Source: Gaiellasilicea sp963763755
Lineage (GTDB): Bacteria > Actinomycetota > Thermoleophilia > Gaiellales > Gaiellaceae
Assembly (NCBI GenBank): GCA_963763755.1
Contig: CAVXQE010000006.1
Span: forward strand, 248,001 to 312,000
Direction of reading: 5' to 3'
Length of the DNA: 64,000 nt
Shown here: positions 1-9,308 of the stretch, piece after piece
Numbering within the stretch: the first letter of the stretch is position 1
Layout: every line of letters begins with the position of its first letter
Notes under the pieces: generated by a model
Seen by the model: only the letters and a program-made list of their open reading frames with translations
Databases searched by the model: none
Told to the model about the DNA's origin: nothing
Translations under genes and position numbers: made by a program

Positions 1-348
1 CGCGATGCCGAGCGGTGATGGGCCCCGGGCGACGAGCAGCTCCTTGAGCGTCCGCCCCTCGACGTACTCCATCGCGATGTAGTACGTCCCCTCCGAGTCG
101 CCGCGGTCGTAGATCGAGACGATGCTCGGGTGCGAGAGCCCGGCGGCGTTCTGCGCCTCACGGCGGAACCGCTCCACAAACTGTTCGTCGCGTGCGTGGC
201 GGTCGTCGAGAATCTTGATCGCGACGCGCCTGCCGAGCTCCTGATCCGCGGCGAGATAGACGTTCGCCATCCCGCCCGAGCCCAGCTTCCGGATGATCAG
301 GTAGCGCCCGTCGAAGAGCGTGTCGATGAGGGTGTCGCCCGCGGCCAT
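1..348 (-). CDS. pknB: Ser/Thr protein kinase, PknB type (N-terminal fragment, runs off window)
   Basis: N-terminal 116 residues of a Hanks-type kinase; the rest lies beyond base 1. The ATG is at 348-346. Seen: a glycine-rich loop LGSGGMANVY at residues 22-31, the VAIK ATP-binding lysine at residue 45, a conserved Glu in the FRREAQNAAGLSHPSI region, and the hinge MEYVEG. It follows pbpA by 12 bases. This is the last position of the actinobacterial wall-growth cluster (fhaA, fhaB, pstP, rodA, pbpA, pknA/pknB), where PknB phosphorylates division and peptidoglycan proteins and PstP reverses it. Whether PASTA repeats follow cannot be seen, so the PknA/PknB choice rests on gene order. Confidence 0.9.
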   Translation of the reverse strand, partial: MAAGDTLIDTLFDGRYLIIRKLGSGGMANVYLAADQELGRRVAIKILDDRHARDEQFVERFRREAQNAAGLSHPSIVSIYDRGDSEGTYYIAMEYVEGRTLKELLVARGPSPLGIA

Positions 349-360
349 TGGGGTACCAGG

Positions 361-1834
361 TTAGGAGTTCGCGCTCTCCCCCAAAAGCGCCTGCAAGACG
401 TCGCGGGCGACCGGGGCTGCCGTTTCGCCGCCAGTCGAGTTCTGTTCCTCGACGACGACCGCGATTGCGACCTCTGGTCGGTTGCGGCCCGCGTAGCTGA
501 TGAACCACGTCGTGTTCAACCCTGAGATGCCCGTTTCCGCGGTGCCGGTCTTGCCGCCCACCGTGACGCCCGGGATGCGTGCCGCGGTGCCGGTGCCTCC
601 CTCGACGGCGGCCTGCATCATCGCGCGCGACCGCTTTGGCCGTCGTGGGCTTGACTGCTCGGCCGAGATCCTGCGGCTTGTTGCGCACGACGGTCGATCC
701 GTCCGGCGCCACGATGCGCTCGACGACGTACGGCTTCATCACGACGCCGTTGTTCGCGATCGTCGCGGCGACCATCGCCATCTGCAGCGGTGTCACGAGC
801 AGCCGCTCCTGGCCGAACGCGAACCGACCTGGATCGACGTCGCTGTCCTCCTGCGGGTCGAAGAGCTTGGTCCCCTTGTAGAGGCCGCTCGGAGCGCGTT
901 CGTTCGCCGGCGTCTCGAGCGGCGGGATGGAGTAGAAGCCGAAGCGCTTCGCGTAGTCGACGAGAGTCTTCGCGCCCAGCTCCTTGCCGATGTTGCAGAA
1001 GACCGAGTTGACCGAGTACTTGAGCGCCGTGGCCAGGTCGAGGCGACCGAACGGCGAGGTGGTGTCGTAGTTGTTGACCCGCTTGCCGTAGACCTCGCAG
1101 TACCCCGGATCGACGAAGCTGGACGTGGGCGTGAAGCGGCCCGAATCGATCGCAGCGGAAGCGGTGACCACCTTGAAGGTCGAGCCGGGCGCGTAGAGGC
1201 CGGCAGTGGCTCGGTTGAGGAGCGCGTCCGGACGCTTGCAGTCGGCGCGCACGTTGGTCACACGGTTGAAGTGGCCCTCGACGAGATTCGGATCGTAGGT
1301 CGGGGACGATGCCATCACCCGCACCTTCCCGGTCCGCACCTCGAGCGCGACGACTGCGCCGCAGCGTGTGCCGAGCGCCTCGAGCGCCGCCCGTTGGGCC
1401 TTCGGGTTGAGCGTGAGCACGAGGTCGTTGCCCTTGATCGTCCCGCCTTTGAGCCGGTCGAGCGTCGTGTCGAGCACGGTCGAGAGGTTCGCGTTCTGCC
1501 CCGTCAGGTAATCGTTCATCGAGCGCTCGAGCCCGGTGCGGAAGCGCGACTGGGTCGAATAGCCGTGCACGTGCGCTGCGAGGCCGCGCTGCGGGTACTC
1601 CCGGAAGTAGAGCGTCCGTCCGCCGACCTTCTTCGCCCGGTTGATCGCATAGTTCAGACCGCGCGACCTGATGTCGCCGCGTTCGATCGTGAACTGCGCG
1701 ACGCGCTGGATCTGGTTGTCCTGGCGGTCGGCCAGGTCGCCGGCCGCCCACACCTGCCAGTAGGTCGTGGCGACGACGAGGGCCACGATCAGGCCCATGC
1801 CGGTGACGGCGAGGCGCGTGATCTGCCTGTTCAC
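361..1834 (-). CDS. pbpA: Penicillin-binding protein 2/PbpA transpeptidase (one frameshift)
   Basis: Class B PBP that cross-links peptidoglycan as partner of the SEDS protein RodA. GTG start at 1834 overlaps the rodA stop (GTGA). Residues 8-30 form a single membrane anchor. The active-site motif APGSTFK puts the nucleophile Ser at about 218 and Lys at 221; SVN is at 274-276. The third motif, GGKTGTAE, lies in another frame (open from about 621 to the stop at 361). The reading frame breaks at about 620-635 within GGTCGCGCGCGATGATG; removing one base restores a normal PBP with all three motifs in order. A sequencing insertion is more likely than a dead gene, because the rest is intact and the gene is normally essential. 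Confidence 0.9.
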
Positions 1835-3144
1835 CGCAGCCCCCTCGTCTGCTCGTTCGCCCGGTTGGAGACGAGCATGAGCAGCGCCAGCAGGATGAAG
1901 TTGGCGACCACGCTCGAGCCCCCGTAGGACACGAACGGAAGCGTGATGCCCGTCAGCGGGATCACACGCAGGACGCCGCCGACGATGATGAAGGTCTGCA
2001 GCGCGAAGCCGAACGTCAGCCCGGCGGCGAGCAGCTTCGAGAAGCCGTCATCCGCCAGCAGCGCCACGCGGAAGCCGCGGGCGACGAAGACCATGAAGAC
2101 GAGCAGCAGCCCGGCGGAGCCGACCAGGCCGAGCTCCTGCGCGATCGCGGAGTAGATGAAGTCCGTCTTGAGGTAGGGGATGATCGCGTCGCCGGCCGTC
2201 GTCGTGAACGTCCCCTTGCCGAGCCCGGTTCCGCCGAAGCCGCCGTTGCCGATCGAGTAGAGGCTCTTCACGAGCTGGAACGAGCCGCAGTCCTGCCGCA
2301 GCGCGAGCCCACCGGTCTGGGCGCAGTAGACGGGGTCGTCCGTCCACGGGCTCAGCCAGATCGTGACCCGCTCCCGGACATGGCCGACGTACTGGTAGAC
2401 CAGCGCGGAGCCGACGAAGAAGAGCCCGAGCCCGACCGCGACGTAGGCGGCGCGCCCGGTCGCGACGTAGAGCATGGCGAGGAAGATCCCGAACTGGAGC
2501 AGCGCGCTCCCGAGATCGTTCGTCTGCACGAGAACGAGCATCGCCGCGCCCCAGATCAGGAGCAGCGGCCCGAAGTCCTTGAGCCGCCCTTGCGCGAGCA
2601 CCTCGCGCTTGTCACGCAGGTAGCCGGCCAGGAAGACGATCAGGAAGATCTTCGCCAGCTCGCCGGGCTGGAACTGGAACGAGCCGACCTTCACCCAGAG
2701 CCGGGCGCCGTTGATCGTCTGGCCGATGCCGGGGAGCGCCGGCAGCATCATCAGCAGGATCGCCGTGATCCCGAACAGGTACTTGTAGGACTCGAGGACG
2801 CGGAAGTCGCGGCGCAGCAGGATCAGCGTGAGCGCGAACAGAGCGACGCCGATCACGACCCACAGGCTCTGCCGGAACGCGTCGTCGGGGTTGAGCCGGT
2901 AGATCATGATCACGCCGATTGCGGAGAGCAGCGCCGCGAGAGGCAGCAGAACAGGGTCCGCCCACGGGACCGTGTAGCGAGCGACGAGGTGCGCAGCGAG
3001 ATAGAGGGCGACGAAGATGCCCGCATAGGTCAACGAGCCCGCGTCCACGAGCGACGAGCGGGCGATGTAGACGCTCGCAAAGCCGATCGCCGTGAGGAGG
3101 CCCACGGCGATCAGGTTCAGCAACTCACGGTTTCGGAGGCTCAG
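1831..3144 (-). CDS. rodA: RodA/FtsW family SEDS peptidoglycan glycosyltransferase
   Basis: Polytopic SEDS protein of about 437 residues, the glycan-strand polymerase that works with PbpA. Many hydrophobic segments are visible, with family signatures such as GIGQTINGARLWVKVG, FQPGELAKIFLIVFLAGY and the C-terminal PLTGITLPFVSYGGSS. The frame runs open into the upstream phosphatase, but that is not a real fusion: the phosphatase stops in another frame. The best start is CTG at 3144, giving (M)SLRNRELLNL, which matches where relatives begin. It overlaps the phosphatase TGA as CTGA, and no ATG or GTG sits nearby. RodA rather than FtsW is chosen from gene order. Confidence 0.9.
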   Translation of the reverse strand: MSLRNRELLNLIAVGLLTAIGFASVYIARSSLVDAGSLTYAGIFVALYLAAHLVARYTVPWADPVLLPLAALLSAIGVIMIYRLNPDDAFRQSLWVVIGVALFALTLILLRRDFRVLESYKYLFGITAILLMMLPALPGIGQTINGARLWVKVGSFQFQPGELAKIFLIVFLAGYLRDKREVLAQGRLKDFGPLLLIWGAAMLVLVQTNDLGSALLQFGIFLAMLYVATGRAAYVAVGLGLFFVGSALVYQYVGHVRERVTIWLSPWTDDPVYCAQTGGLALRQDCGSFQLVKSLYSIGNGGFGGTGLGKGTFTTTAGDAIIPYLKTDFIYSAIAQELGLVGSAGLLLVFMVFVARGFRVALLADDGFSKLLAAGLTFGFALQTFIIVGGVLRVIPLTGITLPFVSYGGSSVVANFILLALLMLVSNRANEQTRGLR

Positions 3145-4119
3145 CGTGAGAGCCCCCAGGCCGCGAGGACGATGAGCGCGAGGATCAGCAGGACGAGCAC
3201 GACGAGCGGGAGGATCCGGCGGCGATGCTTCGGGCCGGGACGGCGCGTCTGCTTCCACGCGTTGCATGTGCTCCTCGACGACGGCGACGGGAATCACCGC
3301 CGTGTCGACGACGGGGACCGGATCGAGGCCCGAAAGCGTGTCCTCGTCGTCGTCGGCCGGCTCGGGCTCGGCAGCCACGGGCATCCGCGCTGTCTGCCCG
3401 ACCTCGCCGCCGTCTCCGATCTGGAAGAGAACGACCGTGATGTTGTCCTCGCCGCCGCCCGCATTCGCCGCCTCGATCAGCGCGCGTGCGGTCGCCTCGA
3501 GATCGTCGCTGCCGTTGAGCACGGAGAAGATCTCGTCCGCGGAGATCATGTCCGTCAGCCCGTCCGAGCAGAGCAGATAGAGGTCGTCCGGCTGGGCTTC
3601 GACGGTGAACGTGTCCACGTCGACGTCAGGCTCGGTGCCGAGCGCCCGCGTGATCACCGAGCGCTGCGGATGCGTCTCGGCCTCCTCCGGCGAGAGCTTG
3701 CCGCTGCGAACCAGCTCGCCCACGAGCGAGTGGTCGTCGGTGAGCTGCTCGAGCCGGCCGTCGCGCACGCGGTAGGCGCGCGAGTCGCCGACGTGGCCGA
3801 AGGCGATCGTGCCGCCGGAGCTGTCCACGAGCGCGACGGTCATCGTCGTGCCCATTCCAGACGTGGCCGCGTCTTCGTTCGAGCGCTGGAAGACGCGCCG
3901 GTTGGCCTCCTGGATCAGCGAGGCGACGCGCTCTTCGCCGCGCTCGTCGCCGGCGCCCTCTTCGAGCACCGCCGCTGCGAGGCCCGACGCCACCTCGCCG
4001 GCCTGAGCACCGCCCATCCCGTCGGCGACGGCGAAGAGCGGCGGCGCGCAGACGAAGGCGTCCTCGTTCCGGCGCCGGCGACGCCCGGTGTCCGAGACGA
4101 CAGCCATGCGGCCGACCAT
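3141..4119 (-). CDS. pstP: PP2C-family Ser/Thr phosphatase PstP (one frameshift)
   Basis: Metal-dependent PPM phosphatase that counteracts the kinases of this cluster. The catalytic domain covers residues 1 to about 235: SDTGRRRRRNEDAF at the start, then VADGMGGAQAGEVAS (metal-binding Asp and Gly), FGHVGDSRAY, LCSDGLTDM and the GGEDNITVV motif near the end. The frame then breaks at about 3250-3300. In the +1 frame the sequence continues through a basic stretch (KHRRRIL) into one hydrophobic helix (LPLVVLVLLILALIVLAAW) and stops at 3141. That is the expected PstP topology: cytosolic phosphatase with a single C-terminal membrane anchor. ATG at 4119 overlaps the fhaB stop. Confidence 0.88.
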
Positions 4120-4610
4120 CAGACCTCCACCCGGAAGTCCGTCTGGCCGACGCGCACGATGTCGCCCTTCGACAGGCGCCGCGGTGTCGTCACGCGCGCT
4201 CCGTTGACGAAGGTGCCGTTCGTCGAGCCGATGTCCTCGACCCAGAGCCCATCGCGCTTCGACTCGAAGCGAGCGTGCTGCGCGGAGGCGAACTCGTCGC
4301 CGTCGAGTGGGATCTCGTTCTGGCCGCCCCGGCCGATCGCCACGGGCATCGAGTCGACCGGAACCTCCTCGCCGGCAGCGAGCGCAGGGCTCTTGATGAC
4401 CACCAGCCTGGCGCGCTTCACGGATGCGAGGCCGAGGCTCGTGGCCTCCGTCGGCCGCATCAGCACGCTTTCCTGCGCGGGCAGCATCCCGGGGCCGGTC
4501 GTCCGGAAGTCGCGGCTCGCGCTGCGCACGATCCGCCAGATGAAGAGATAGAGGAGGACGATGAAGGCGACTTTCAGGATCAGCAGCGCCTCGTCGACGT
4601 CGACGTTCAC
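4119..4610 (-). CDS. fhaB: FhaB (FipA-like): membrane-anchored FHA-domain protein
   Basis: About 163 residues. GTG at 4610 (MNVDVDEALLIL) overlaps the fhaA stop as GTGA; an upstream in-frame start would run inside fhaA and is rejected. Residues about 6-26 form a membrane helix (LKVAFIVLLYLFIWRIV). The C-terminal FHA domain, about 80-160, keeps the phosphothreonine-binding signature: AIGRGGQNEIPL, ASAQHARFE (Ser/His) and DIGSTNGTFVNG. FHA domains read phosphothreonine, so this protein probably recruits targets of PknA/PknB to the wall-synthesis machinery. Regulation is presumably with the whole overlapping cluster. Confidence 0.92.
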   Translation of the reverse strand: MNVDVDEALLILKVAFIVLLYLFIWRIVRSASRDFRTTGPGMLPAQESVLMRPTEATSLGLASVKRARLVVIKSPALAAGEEVPVDSMPVAIGRGGQNEIPLDGDEFASAQHARFESKRDGLWVEDIGSTNGTFVNGARVTTPRRLSKGDIVRVGQTDFRVEV

Positions 4611-5389
4611 GAGCCGCTCGCCTTTCCGAAGACGAGGTCCGTGGCGCCGAGCGTGATCGTGTCGCCCTCGGACAGCTTGGCCTTCTGGACGCGCTTGCCG
4701 TTCAACTCGGTGCCGTTGGTCGAGTCCAGGTCGACGAGCCACCACGTCGAGCCCTCGCGACGGAGCTCAGCGTGCCTGCGCGACACGTTCGCGTCCTCGA
4801 CCTGCACGTCGCAGTCCTTCGAGCGCCCCAGCACGGCCTTGGCGCCCTCGATCGCATAGCTGCGGCCGTTCATCTTCAGCGAGAACGACTCCGGCTCGAG
4901 CCCGAGCTCGGCCGCAGACGCAGCCTCGGTCGGCTGAGGGGCCTTGGCCTTGTAGATCATCGTTGCGCCCGGCTCGACCTGCGGCGCGGGCGCGTCGAGC
5001 TGCGGGCCGCGCCGGCCCTCGGGCTGCACCATCCGCGTCGCGATCCCGAACTCGCCGATCGAGAGATCGGCATCCGTCTTCATCAGCACGGTCGGCGGCG
5101 TCAGCATCGCGTAGCTCTCGCGCCGGGCGTGCTCGACGAGGTAGTCCTGCAGCTCCCCGATCAGTGAGCCTTCATAGCCGGTGAACTGCTCGCGGTCGGT
5201 CTCGGAGAGGTAGACCGAGTACTCGTTCGGGACGTAGACGCGCGAGACCGAGATCGTCCGGTGCTCGTCCATCTCCTTCGCCAGCTTTCGGGCCAGCTCG
5301 ACAGGCTGTACGTGCGTCCTGAAGGCACGGCCGAACATCCCCTCGAAGAGGCCTTCGATCTTCTGCTCGATGGTGCGGAGGACGCTCAT
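4607..5389 (-). CDS. fhaA: FhaA: DUF3662-FHA domain protein
   Basis: 260 residues from ATG 5389 (MSVLRTIEQKIEGLFEG). The N-terminal half (about 1-130) is the DUF3662 domain, with the typical EGMFGRAFRTHVQPVELA and a VYVPNEYSVYLS segment. A proline/alanine-rich linker follows, then an FHA domain at about 175-258 with AVLGRSKDCDVQVED, NVSRRHAELR and DLDSTNGTELNGKRV. In mycobacteria FhaA binds phosphorylated MviN and PbpA-pathway proteins. It is first in the downstream cluster and overlaps fhaB by 4 bases. A longer upstream reading exists but lacks family similarity. Confidence 0.93.
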   Translation of the reverse strand: MSVLRTIEQKIEGLFEGMFGRAFRTHVQPVELARKLAKEMDEHRTISVSRVYVPNEYSVYLSETDREQFTGYEGSLIGELQDYLVEHARRESYAMLTPPTVLMKTDADLSIGEFGIATRMVQPEGRRGPQLDAPAPQVEPGATMIYKAKAPQPTEAASAAELGLEPESFSLKMNGRSYAIEGAKAVLGRSKDCDVQVEDANVSRRHAELRREGSTWWLVDLDSTNGTELNGKRVQKAKLSEGDTITLGATDLVFGKASGS

Positions 5390-5424
5390 GCTGTTGGGGT
5401 CAAGTGTTACCCCCGGGCGCAACT

Positions 5425-7014
5425 CTAATGCTCGGCTCGAAGACCGAGACCGACGCAGGTGAGCCAGATGGCAGCGACGAGCGGCAGCGCGGGAGCGGTT
5501 GGCACGGCGAGCACCGTAACTGCAAGGGCGCCCGCGCCCAGGCCCGCGATCCGCCATGGCGTCCGGGCATACGGAACGGCGACGGCGATGGCGGCGAGGG
5601 CGAAGCCGCCCAGGACGAGGCCGATCGGCACGGCGCGCGCAATCGCGATCGCCGCGTCGACAGCGCTCTCGTTGCCGGCGACGTCGAGCTTCCCGGGAGC
5701 GCCCTGGCCGAACGGGAGGTCGCTTCCGCGGAGGCCGGCGACGAGCGCGGCGACAGCGACCGCCGCCAGCGCCTGGGCGCCACGGCGGACGTGCCCCTTG
5801 ACCGGCTGAACGGCAAGCGGCACCAGCGCGATCAGCCCGAGTGGGGCGAGCAGCGGGCCGGCCAGGAACGCGAGGCCTGTGCGCGCGTCTCCCCACGAGA
5901 GGAGGAGCCAGCCGAAGGCGATCGCGCCGTAGAGCAGCGCGAGCCCGAGTGCCACGTTCCCGAGCGGCAGAATCGGTGCGGCCAGGGCGAGCGCGAGGCC
6001 CGCCCGGGGGGCGCGAAGAGTGAGAGCACCGACTGCAAGGGCGAACGCAGGCGCCCAGAAGGCAGGGAAGAAGGGAAGCATCGTCGCCCCGGCCAACGTC
6101 GCGACGAACGCGGCGGCCGCGGGAAGCCCTCGCTCGGCGAGGGAGTCGCGGGTCACATCGACGTGAACTCTCTGCACGACGCGGCGACGGTCGCCGAGCG
6201 CGCTGCGCAGCTCCTTGGCGAGCGCGGCCGCCGGGGGCCGCTTCTTCGGGTCGCTTGCCAGGGCATGGCCGATTGCGCTGAGGAGCCGCTTCGGGAGGTC
6301 GGGGCGCTCTGCCTGGAGCGGAGGCGCACCCGTTTCGATCGTTACGGCCATCTGCTGCAGCGGTACGCCCCAGAACGGATGCTTGCCGGCGAGCGCCTCC
6401 CAGAGCAGGATGCCGACTCCCCAGATGTCGCTCGCGGGGCAGGCCTCCTCTCCGCGCAGCCGCTCGGGCGAGATGTACGCGAGCGTCCCCGGCACGTCCC
6501 CGACCGCCGTCAGTGTCTCCGCCTCGTCGAACTGCGCGAGCCCGAAGTCGAGCAGGCGAACGGAGATGCCGTCGTCCTCGGCCAGCAGCACGTTCGAGGG
6601 CTTGACGTCACGGTGGATGATCCCGCGCCCATGTGCATGTGCGAGACCGTCGAGGATCTGCGCCGCCGCCTCGACCGCCTGGCCGTCGCGGAGGTCGCCG
6701 GAGCGCATCGCTTCGCGCAGCGTGCGGCCGCCGACGTACTCGTAGGCGATGTAGACGTGACCGGAATCGGAGCCGAAGCCGTACGCACGCAGGCACCGCT
6801 CGTGCCGCAGGCGGGACGCCGCCTCGGCCTCACGTTCCGCGCGATCCGCCGCCTTGCCCTCGCGCGGGATGATCTTCAGAGCGACTTCGAGCCCGGTGCG
6901 CTCGTCGCGCGCAAGCCAGACGGAGCCTGATCCACCACTCCCCAGCGGTCGCAGCGGGCGGTAGCGATCGAGGACGAGCTCCTGGCGTGGGAGCGCTTGT
7001 GGCGCAGAAGACAC
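5425..7014 (-). CDS. Ser/Thr protein kinase with polytopic membrane C-terminus
   Basis: 529 residues from GTG 7014. Kinase domain about 17-275: glycine loop LGSGGSGSV (24-32), ATP lysine K47, catalytic HRDVKPSN with D136, K138 and N141, DFG at 156-158, and an APE-like ISPERL. Everything needed for activity is present. After residue about 290 there are several hydrophobic segments rich in Ala/Leu/Gly, probably six or more membrane passes, instead of the single helix plus sensor domain of PknB. It precedes fhaA by 35 bases and may feed the same FHA readers. A longer open frame extends upstream to 8334, but that part is antisense to a real plus-strand gene and is ignored. Confidence 0.9.
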   Translation of the reverse strand: MSSAPQALPRQELVLDRYRPLRPLGSGGSGSVWLARDERTGLEVALKIIPREGKAADRAEREAEAASRLRHERCLRAYGFGSDSGHVYIAYEYVGGRTLREAMRSGDLRDGQAVEAAAQILDGLAHAHGRGIIHRDVKPSNVLLAEDDGISVRLLDFGLAQFDEAETLTAVGDVPGTLAYISPERLRGEEACPASDIWGVGILLWEALAGKHPFWGVPLQQMAVTIETGAPPLQAERPDLPKRLLSAIGHALASDPKKRPPAAALAKELRSALGDRRRVVQRVHVDVTRDSLAERGLPAAAAFVATLAGATMLPFFPAFWAPAFALAVGALTLRAPRAGLALALAAPILPLGNVALGLALLYGAIAFGWLLLSWGDARTGLAFLAGPLLAPLGLIALVPLAVQPVKGHVRRGAQALAAVAVAALVAGLRGSDLPFGQGAPGKLDVAGNESAVDAAIAIARAVPIGLVLGGFALAAIAVAVPYARTPWRIAGLGAGALAVTVLAVPTAPALPLVAAIWLTCVGLGLRAEH

Positions 7015-7119
7015 GGCTTCAGGTGGGTTGGCCGCCGCGGGACCGATTCCTTCACTGCGTACACGGCCGAACCGATCGTTACAGTGGCGCAGTTCCACAC
7101 TATTTCGACTCCACTTGCA

Positions 7120-8286
7120 ATGAGTGACCGCGAGCCAGACATCGAGTTCGACTTCTTCGAGGAGCCTGAGACTCAGGAGGTGTCCGGGCGAACCGAACGC
7201 ACCCTCCGCCGCCCCCTCGGCCGCGGCGGCCGCGGTCCCCGCCCACCGCGCGGCCCAGTCCGGCCCGGCACGGGCTTTACGCCGCTTCTCCGCCTGCTCG
7301 GCCTGATCGCGTTCGCAATCCTGATCGTCGTCCTGCTCCTGCTCTGGGCGCAGAGCTGCCAGGAGGACAAGAAGCGCGACGCCTACGGCAACTACATGAC
7401 CGACATGTCTGCCGTCGCACGCGACTCGGAGCGGATCGGGCGGGAGTTGAGCGACACGCTGACGACACCCGGAATCAAGCCGGCCGACCTCCAGAAGCAG
7501 CTCAACGGGCTCGTGCGCCAGCAGGAGATCGGGAAGACGAGAGCCGAAGGATTCGATCCGCCCGGCCCGCTCCATGCAGCGCACGAATCGGCGATCGAGG
7601 CGCTCAACTTCCGTGTCGTCGGGCTTGCGGGGATGGCCGAGGCATTCCAGCGCACCCAGGGCTCGAAGGACGCCGCCGCCGCAGGAGCCCTGCTCGCCAC
7701 CCAGGCCGAGCGGCTCGTGGCCAGTGACGTGATCTGGGACGACCTCTTCAAAGATCGGGCGGTACTCGTGCTCAAGGACGAAAACGTGACCGGCGTCGAG
7801 GTGCCCGACTCGAACTTCGTCCAGACACCCGATCTCGCGAGCACGCGGTCGATGGTGCCGATCTGGGAGCGGATCAACGGCTCGGCCGCCTCGGGCAGCG
7901 GCACGACGATCGGGCTGCACGGCACGAATATCGAGTCGGTCAAGGTCATTCCGGGCGGCCAGGTGCTCTCGGAGTCGACCGAGAACACCGTGGAGGCGTC
8001 TACCGACCTGGCATTTGCGGTCGCGGTCGCGAACTCCGGCGACAGCCAGGAGGTCAAGATCGAGGTGACGCTGACGATCCAGCAGAGCCCGACCCCGATC
8101 GTGAAGAAGCAGACGATCGAGATCATCAATCCCGATGAGACGAAGACCGTCGTCTTCCGCGACTTCCCCTCGGTCGACTTCGGCGAGCGCCGGATCATGC
8201 GCATCGACGTCGACCCGGTGCCGGGCGAAAAGAACACCAGCAACAACTCGGCCGAGTACCCGGTCATCTTCTCCCTGGGCGCCTGA
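7120..8286 (+). CDS. Membrane-anchored protein with C-terminal CARDB-like beta domain (function unknown)
   Basis: 388 residues from ATG 7120. The first 80 residues are acidic, then Arg/Gly/Pro-rich (RGGRGPRPPRGPVRPG), followed by one membrane helix (LLGLIAFAILIVVLLLLW), so the bulk is probably outside. The middle is helical (residues about 95-230). The last 120 residues look like an Ig/CARDB-type beta sandwich: alternating strands such as LAFAVAVANSGDSQEVKI and the ending PGEKNTSNNSAEYPVIF, typical of CARDB domains. Divergent from the kinase gene, 105 bases apart; its stop overlaps the next start (TGATG). I do not know a function; envelope structural or adhesion roles are possible. Confidence 0.85.
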   Translation: MSDREPDIEFDFFEEPETQEVSGRTERTLRRPLGRGGRGPRPPRGPVRPGTGFTPLLRLLGLIAFAILIVVLLLLWAQSCQEDKKRDAYGNYMTDMSAVARDSERIGRELSDTLTTPGIKPADLQKQLNGLVRQQEIGKTRAEGFDPPGPLHAAHESAIEALNFRVVGLAGMAEAFQRTQGSKDAAAAGALLATQAERLVASDVIWDDLFKDRAVLVLKDENVTGVEVPDSNFVQTPDLASTRSMVPIWERINGSAASGSGTTIGLHGTNIESVKVIPGGQVLSESTENTVEASTDLAFAVAVANSGDSQEVKIEVTLTIQQSPTPIVKKQTIEIINPDETKTVVFRDFPSVDFGERRIMRIDVDPVPGEKNTSNNSAEYPVIFSLGA

Positions 8287-8756
8287 TGTCTCTGGAGTTG
8301 GCTGTCGCAATCGCCGCTGCGGCGGCGGCCGCAATCGCGCTCGGCACCTGCGCCTGGCTCTGGGTTCGCGTCCGCCGGTTGCGAGTGGCCCAGCGGGTAC
8401 TGCTCGGCGGCGGCCGCTCCGACCTGGTCGAGTTCGCCGTCTCGCTCCAGGGCCGCATCGACGACCTGCACCGCGCCGTCGACGAGATCGCAGCCGGGCT
8501 CTCGCGCGTCGACCGCCGCGTCGACGGCTCGCTGACGAACACGGCGGTCATCCGCTACGACGCCTATGCCGGCACCGGCGGCCACCAGTCCGCGTCGTTT
8601 GCGTTCCTCGACTCGAACCGGACGGGCACCGTCGTCACCGCGATCCAGGGGCGGGACTACGCGCGGCTCTACGTGAAGGAGCTCGAGCGGGGCAAGGCGC
8701 CCATCGCCTTGTCGCCCGAGGAGCTCGAGGCCGTAGAGCGCGCGATGGCCAGATAA
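8286..8756 (+). CDS. DUF4446 family protein
   Basis: 156 residues. One N-terminal membrane helix rich in alanine (residues about 3-25), then a short helical segment (VEFAVSLQGRIDDLHRAVDE), and the conserved DUF4446 core: AVIRYDAYAGTGGHQSASFA, LDSNRTGTVVTAI and RLYVKELERGKA, ending in LSPEELEAVERA. The family is widespread in actinobacteria and Firmicutes with no established role. ATG overlaps the previous stop, so the two are translationally coupled and probably co-expressed. A short hairpin (GCCGAAAACGGC at 8758-8769) lies just after the stop, without a T run. Confidence 0.88.
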   Translation: MSLELAVAIAAAAAAAIALGTCAWLWVRVRRLRVAQRVLLGGGRSDLVEFAVSLQGRIDDLHRAVDEIAAGLSRVDRRVDGSLTNTAVIRYDAYAGTGGHQSASFAFLDSNRTGTVVTAIQGRDYARLYVKELERGKAPIALSPEELEAVERAMAR

Positions 8757-8795
8757 AGCCGAAAACGGCCCTCACGCTGGTACTCTCCACTTGAG

Positions 8796-9308
8796 TTGCA
8801 ACAGGTTCTCGTCCTGAACGCAAGTTACGAGCCGCTCAACGTCTGTTCCGTGCGGCGTGCGCATGTGCTCGTCTGGAAGGGCAAGGCGGAGGTGATCGAG
8901 AGCCTTCCGAAGGGACTCCGCTCCGCGACCGACACGTTCGTCTGGCCGCATGTGATCAGGCTCGTCCAGTACGTCCGCGTGCCACGGGCGATCCAGCGAA
9001 AGATCTCGCGTCGGGCGCTCTTCGCCCGCGACGGCTGGCGCTGTGTCTACTGCGGTGCTTCCAGCGGCCGCCTGACGCTCGACCACGTCGTGCCACGCTC
9101 GCGCGGCGGTGAGTCGATCTGGGAGAACGTCGTCACGGCGTGCGCTCCGTGCAACCTGCGCAAGGGAGACCGGCTCCTCGAGGAGTCCGGGCTTCACCTC
9201 AAGCGGCCGCCGCGGCCGCCGGCGCCGGTCCTCTTCATCCATCTCGCGACGCCCACGATCCCGCAGGTCTGGCAGCAGTACCTCCCGGGCTCGGCGACCG
9301 CCGCGTAG
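8796..9308 (+). CDS. HNH endonuclease family protein
   Basis: 170 residues from TTG 8796, giving MQQVLVLNASYEPLNV, the usual opening of this family. The C-terminal half holds the HNH nuclease fold: a zinc-type CVYCG, LTLDHVVPRSRGGE (the first His of HNH preceded by Asp), then WENVVTACAPCNLRKGDRL with the Asn and second CxxC. This small stand-alone HNH protein is common in actinobacteria and cyanobacteria; its substrate is not known. A TACTCT hexamer at 8781-8786, nine bases before the start, could be a -10 box for a nearly leaderless transcript. The stop overlaps the next GTG by one base. Confidence 0.88.
   Translation: MQQVLVLNASYEPLNVCSVRRAHVLVWKGKAEVIESLPKGLRSATDTFVWPHVIRLVQYVRVPRAIQRKISRRALFARDGWRCVYCGASSGRLTLDHVVPRSRGGESIWENVVTACAPCNLRKGDRLLEESGLHLKRPPRPPAPVLFIHLATPTIPQVWQQYLPGSATAA

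Noticed and set aside
500..1927. Long open frames antisense to pbpA and many other genes
   Set aside because: They are Arg/Ala/Gly-rich shadows expected in GC-rich DNA, with no family motifs.
1831..4119. A 762-codon PP2C-RodA fusion
   Set aside because: In the +1 frame the phosphatase has its normal membrane anchor and stop (3141), and the intervening fused stretch is Pro/Arg-rich out-of-frame sequence.
7015..8334. N-terminal extension of the second kinase to 969 codons
   Set aside because: The extension is antisense to the CARDB-like gene, whose signal and beta domain are convincing.
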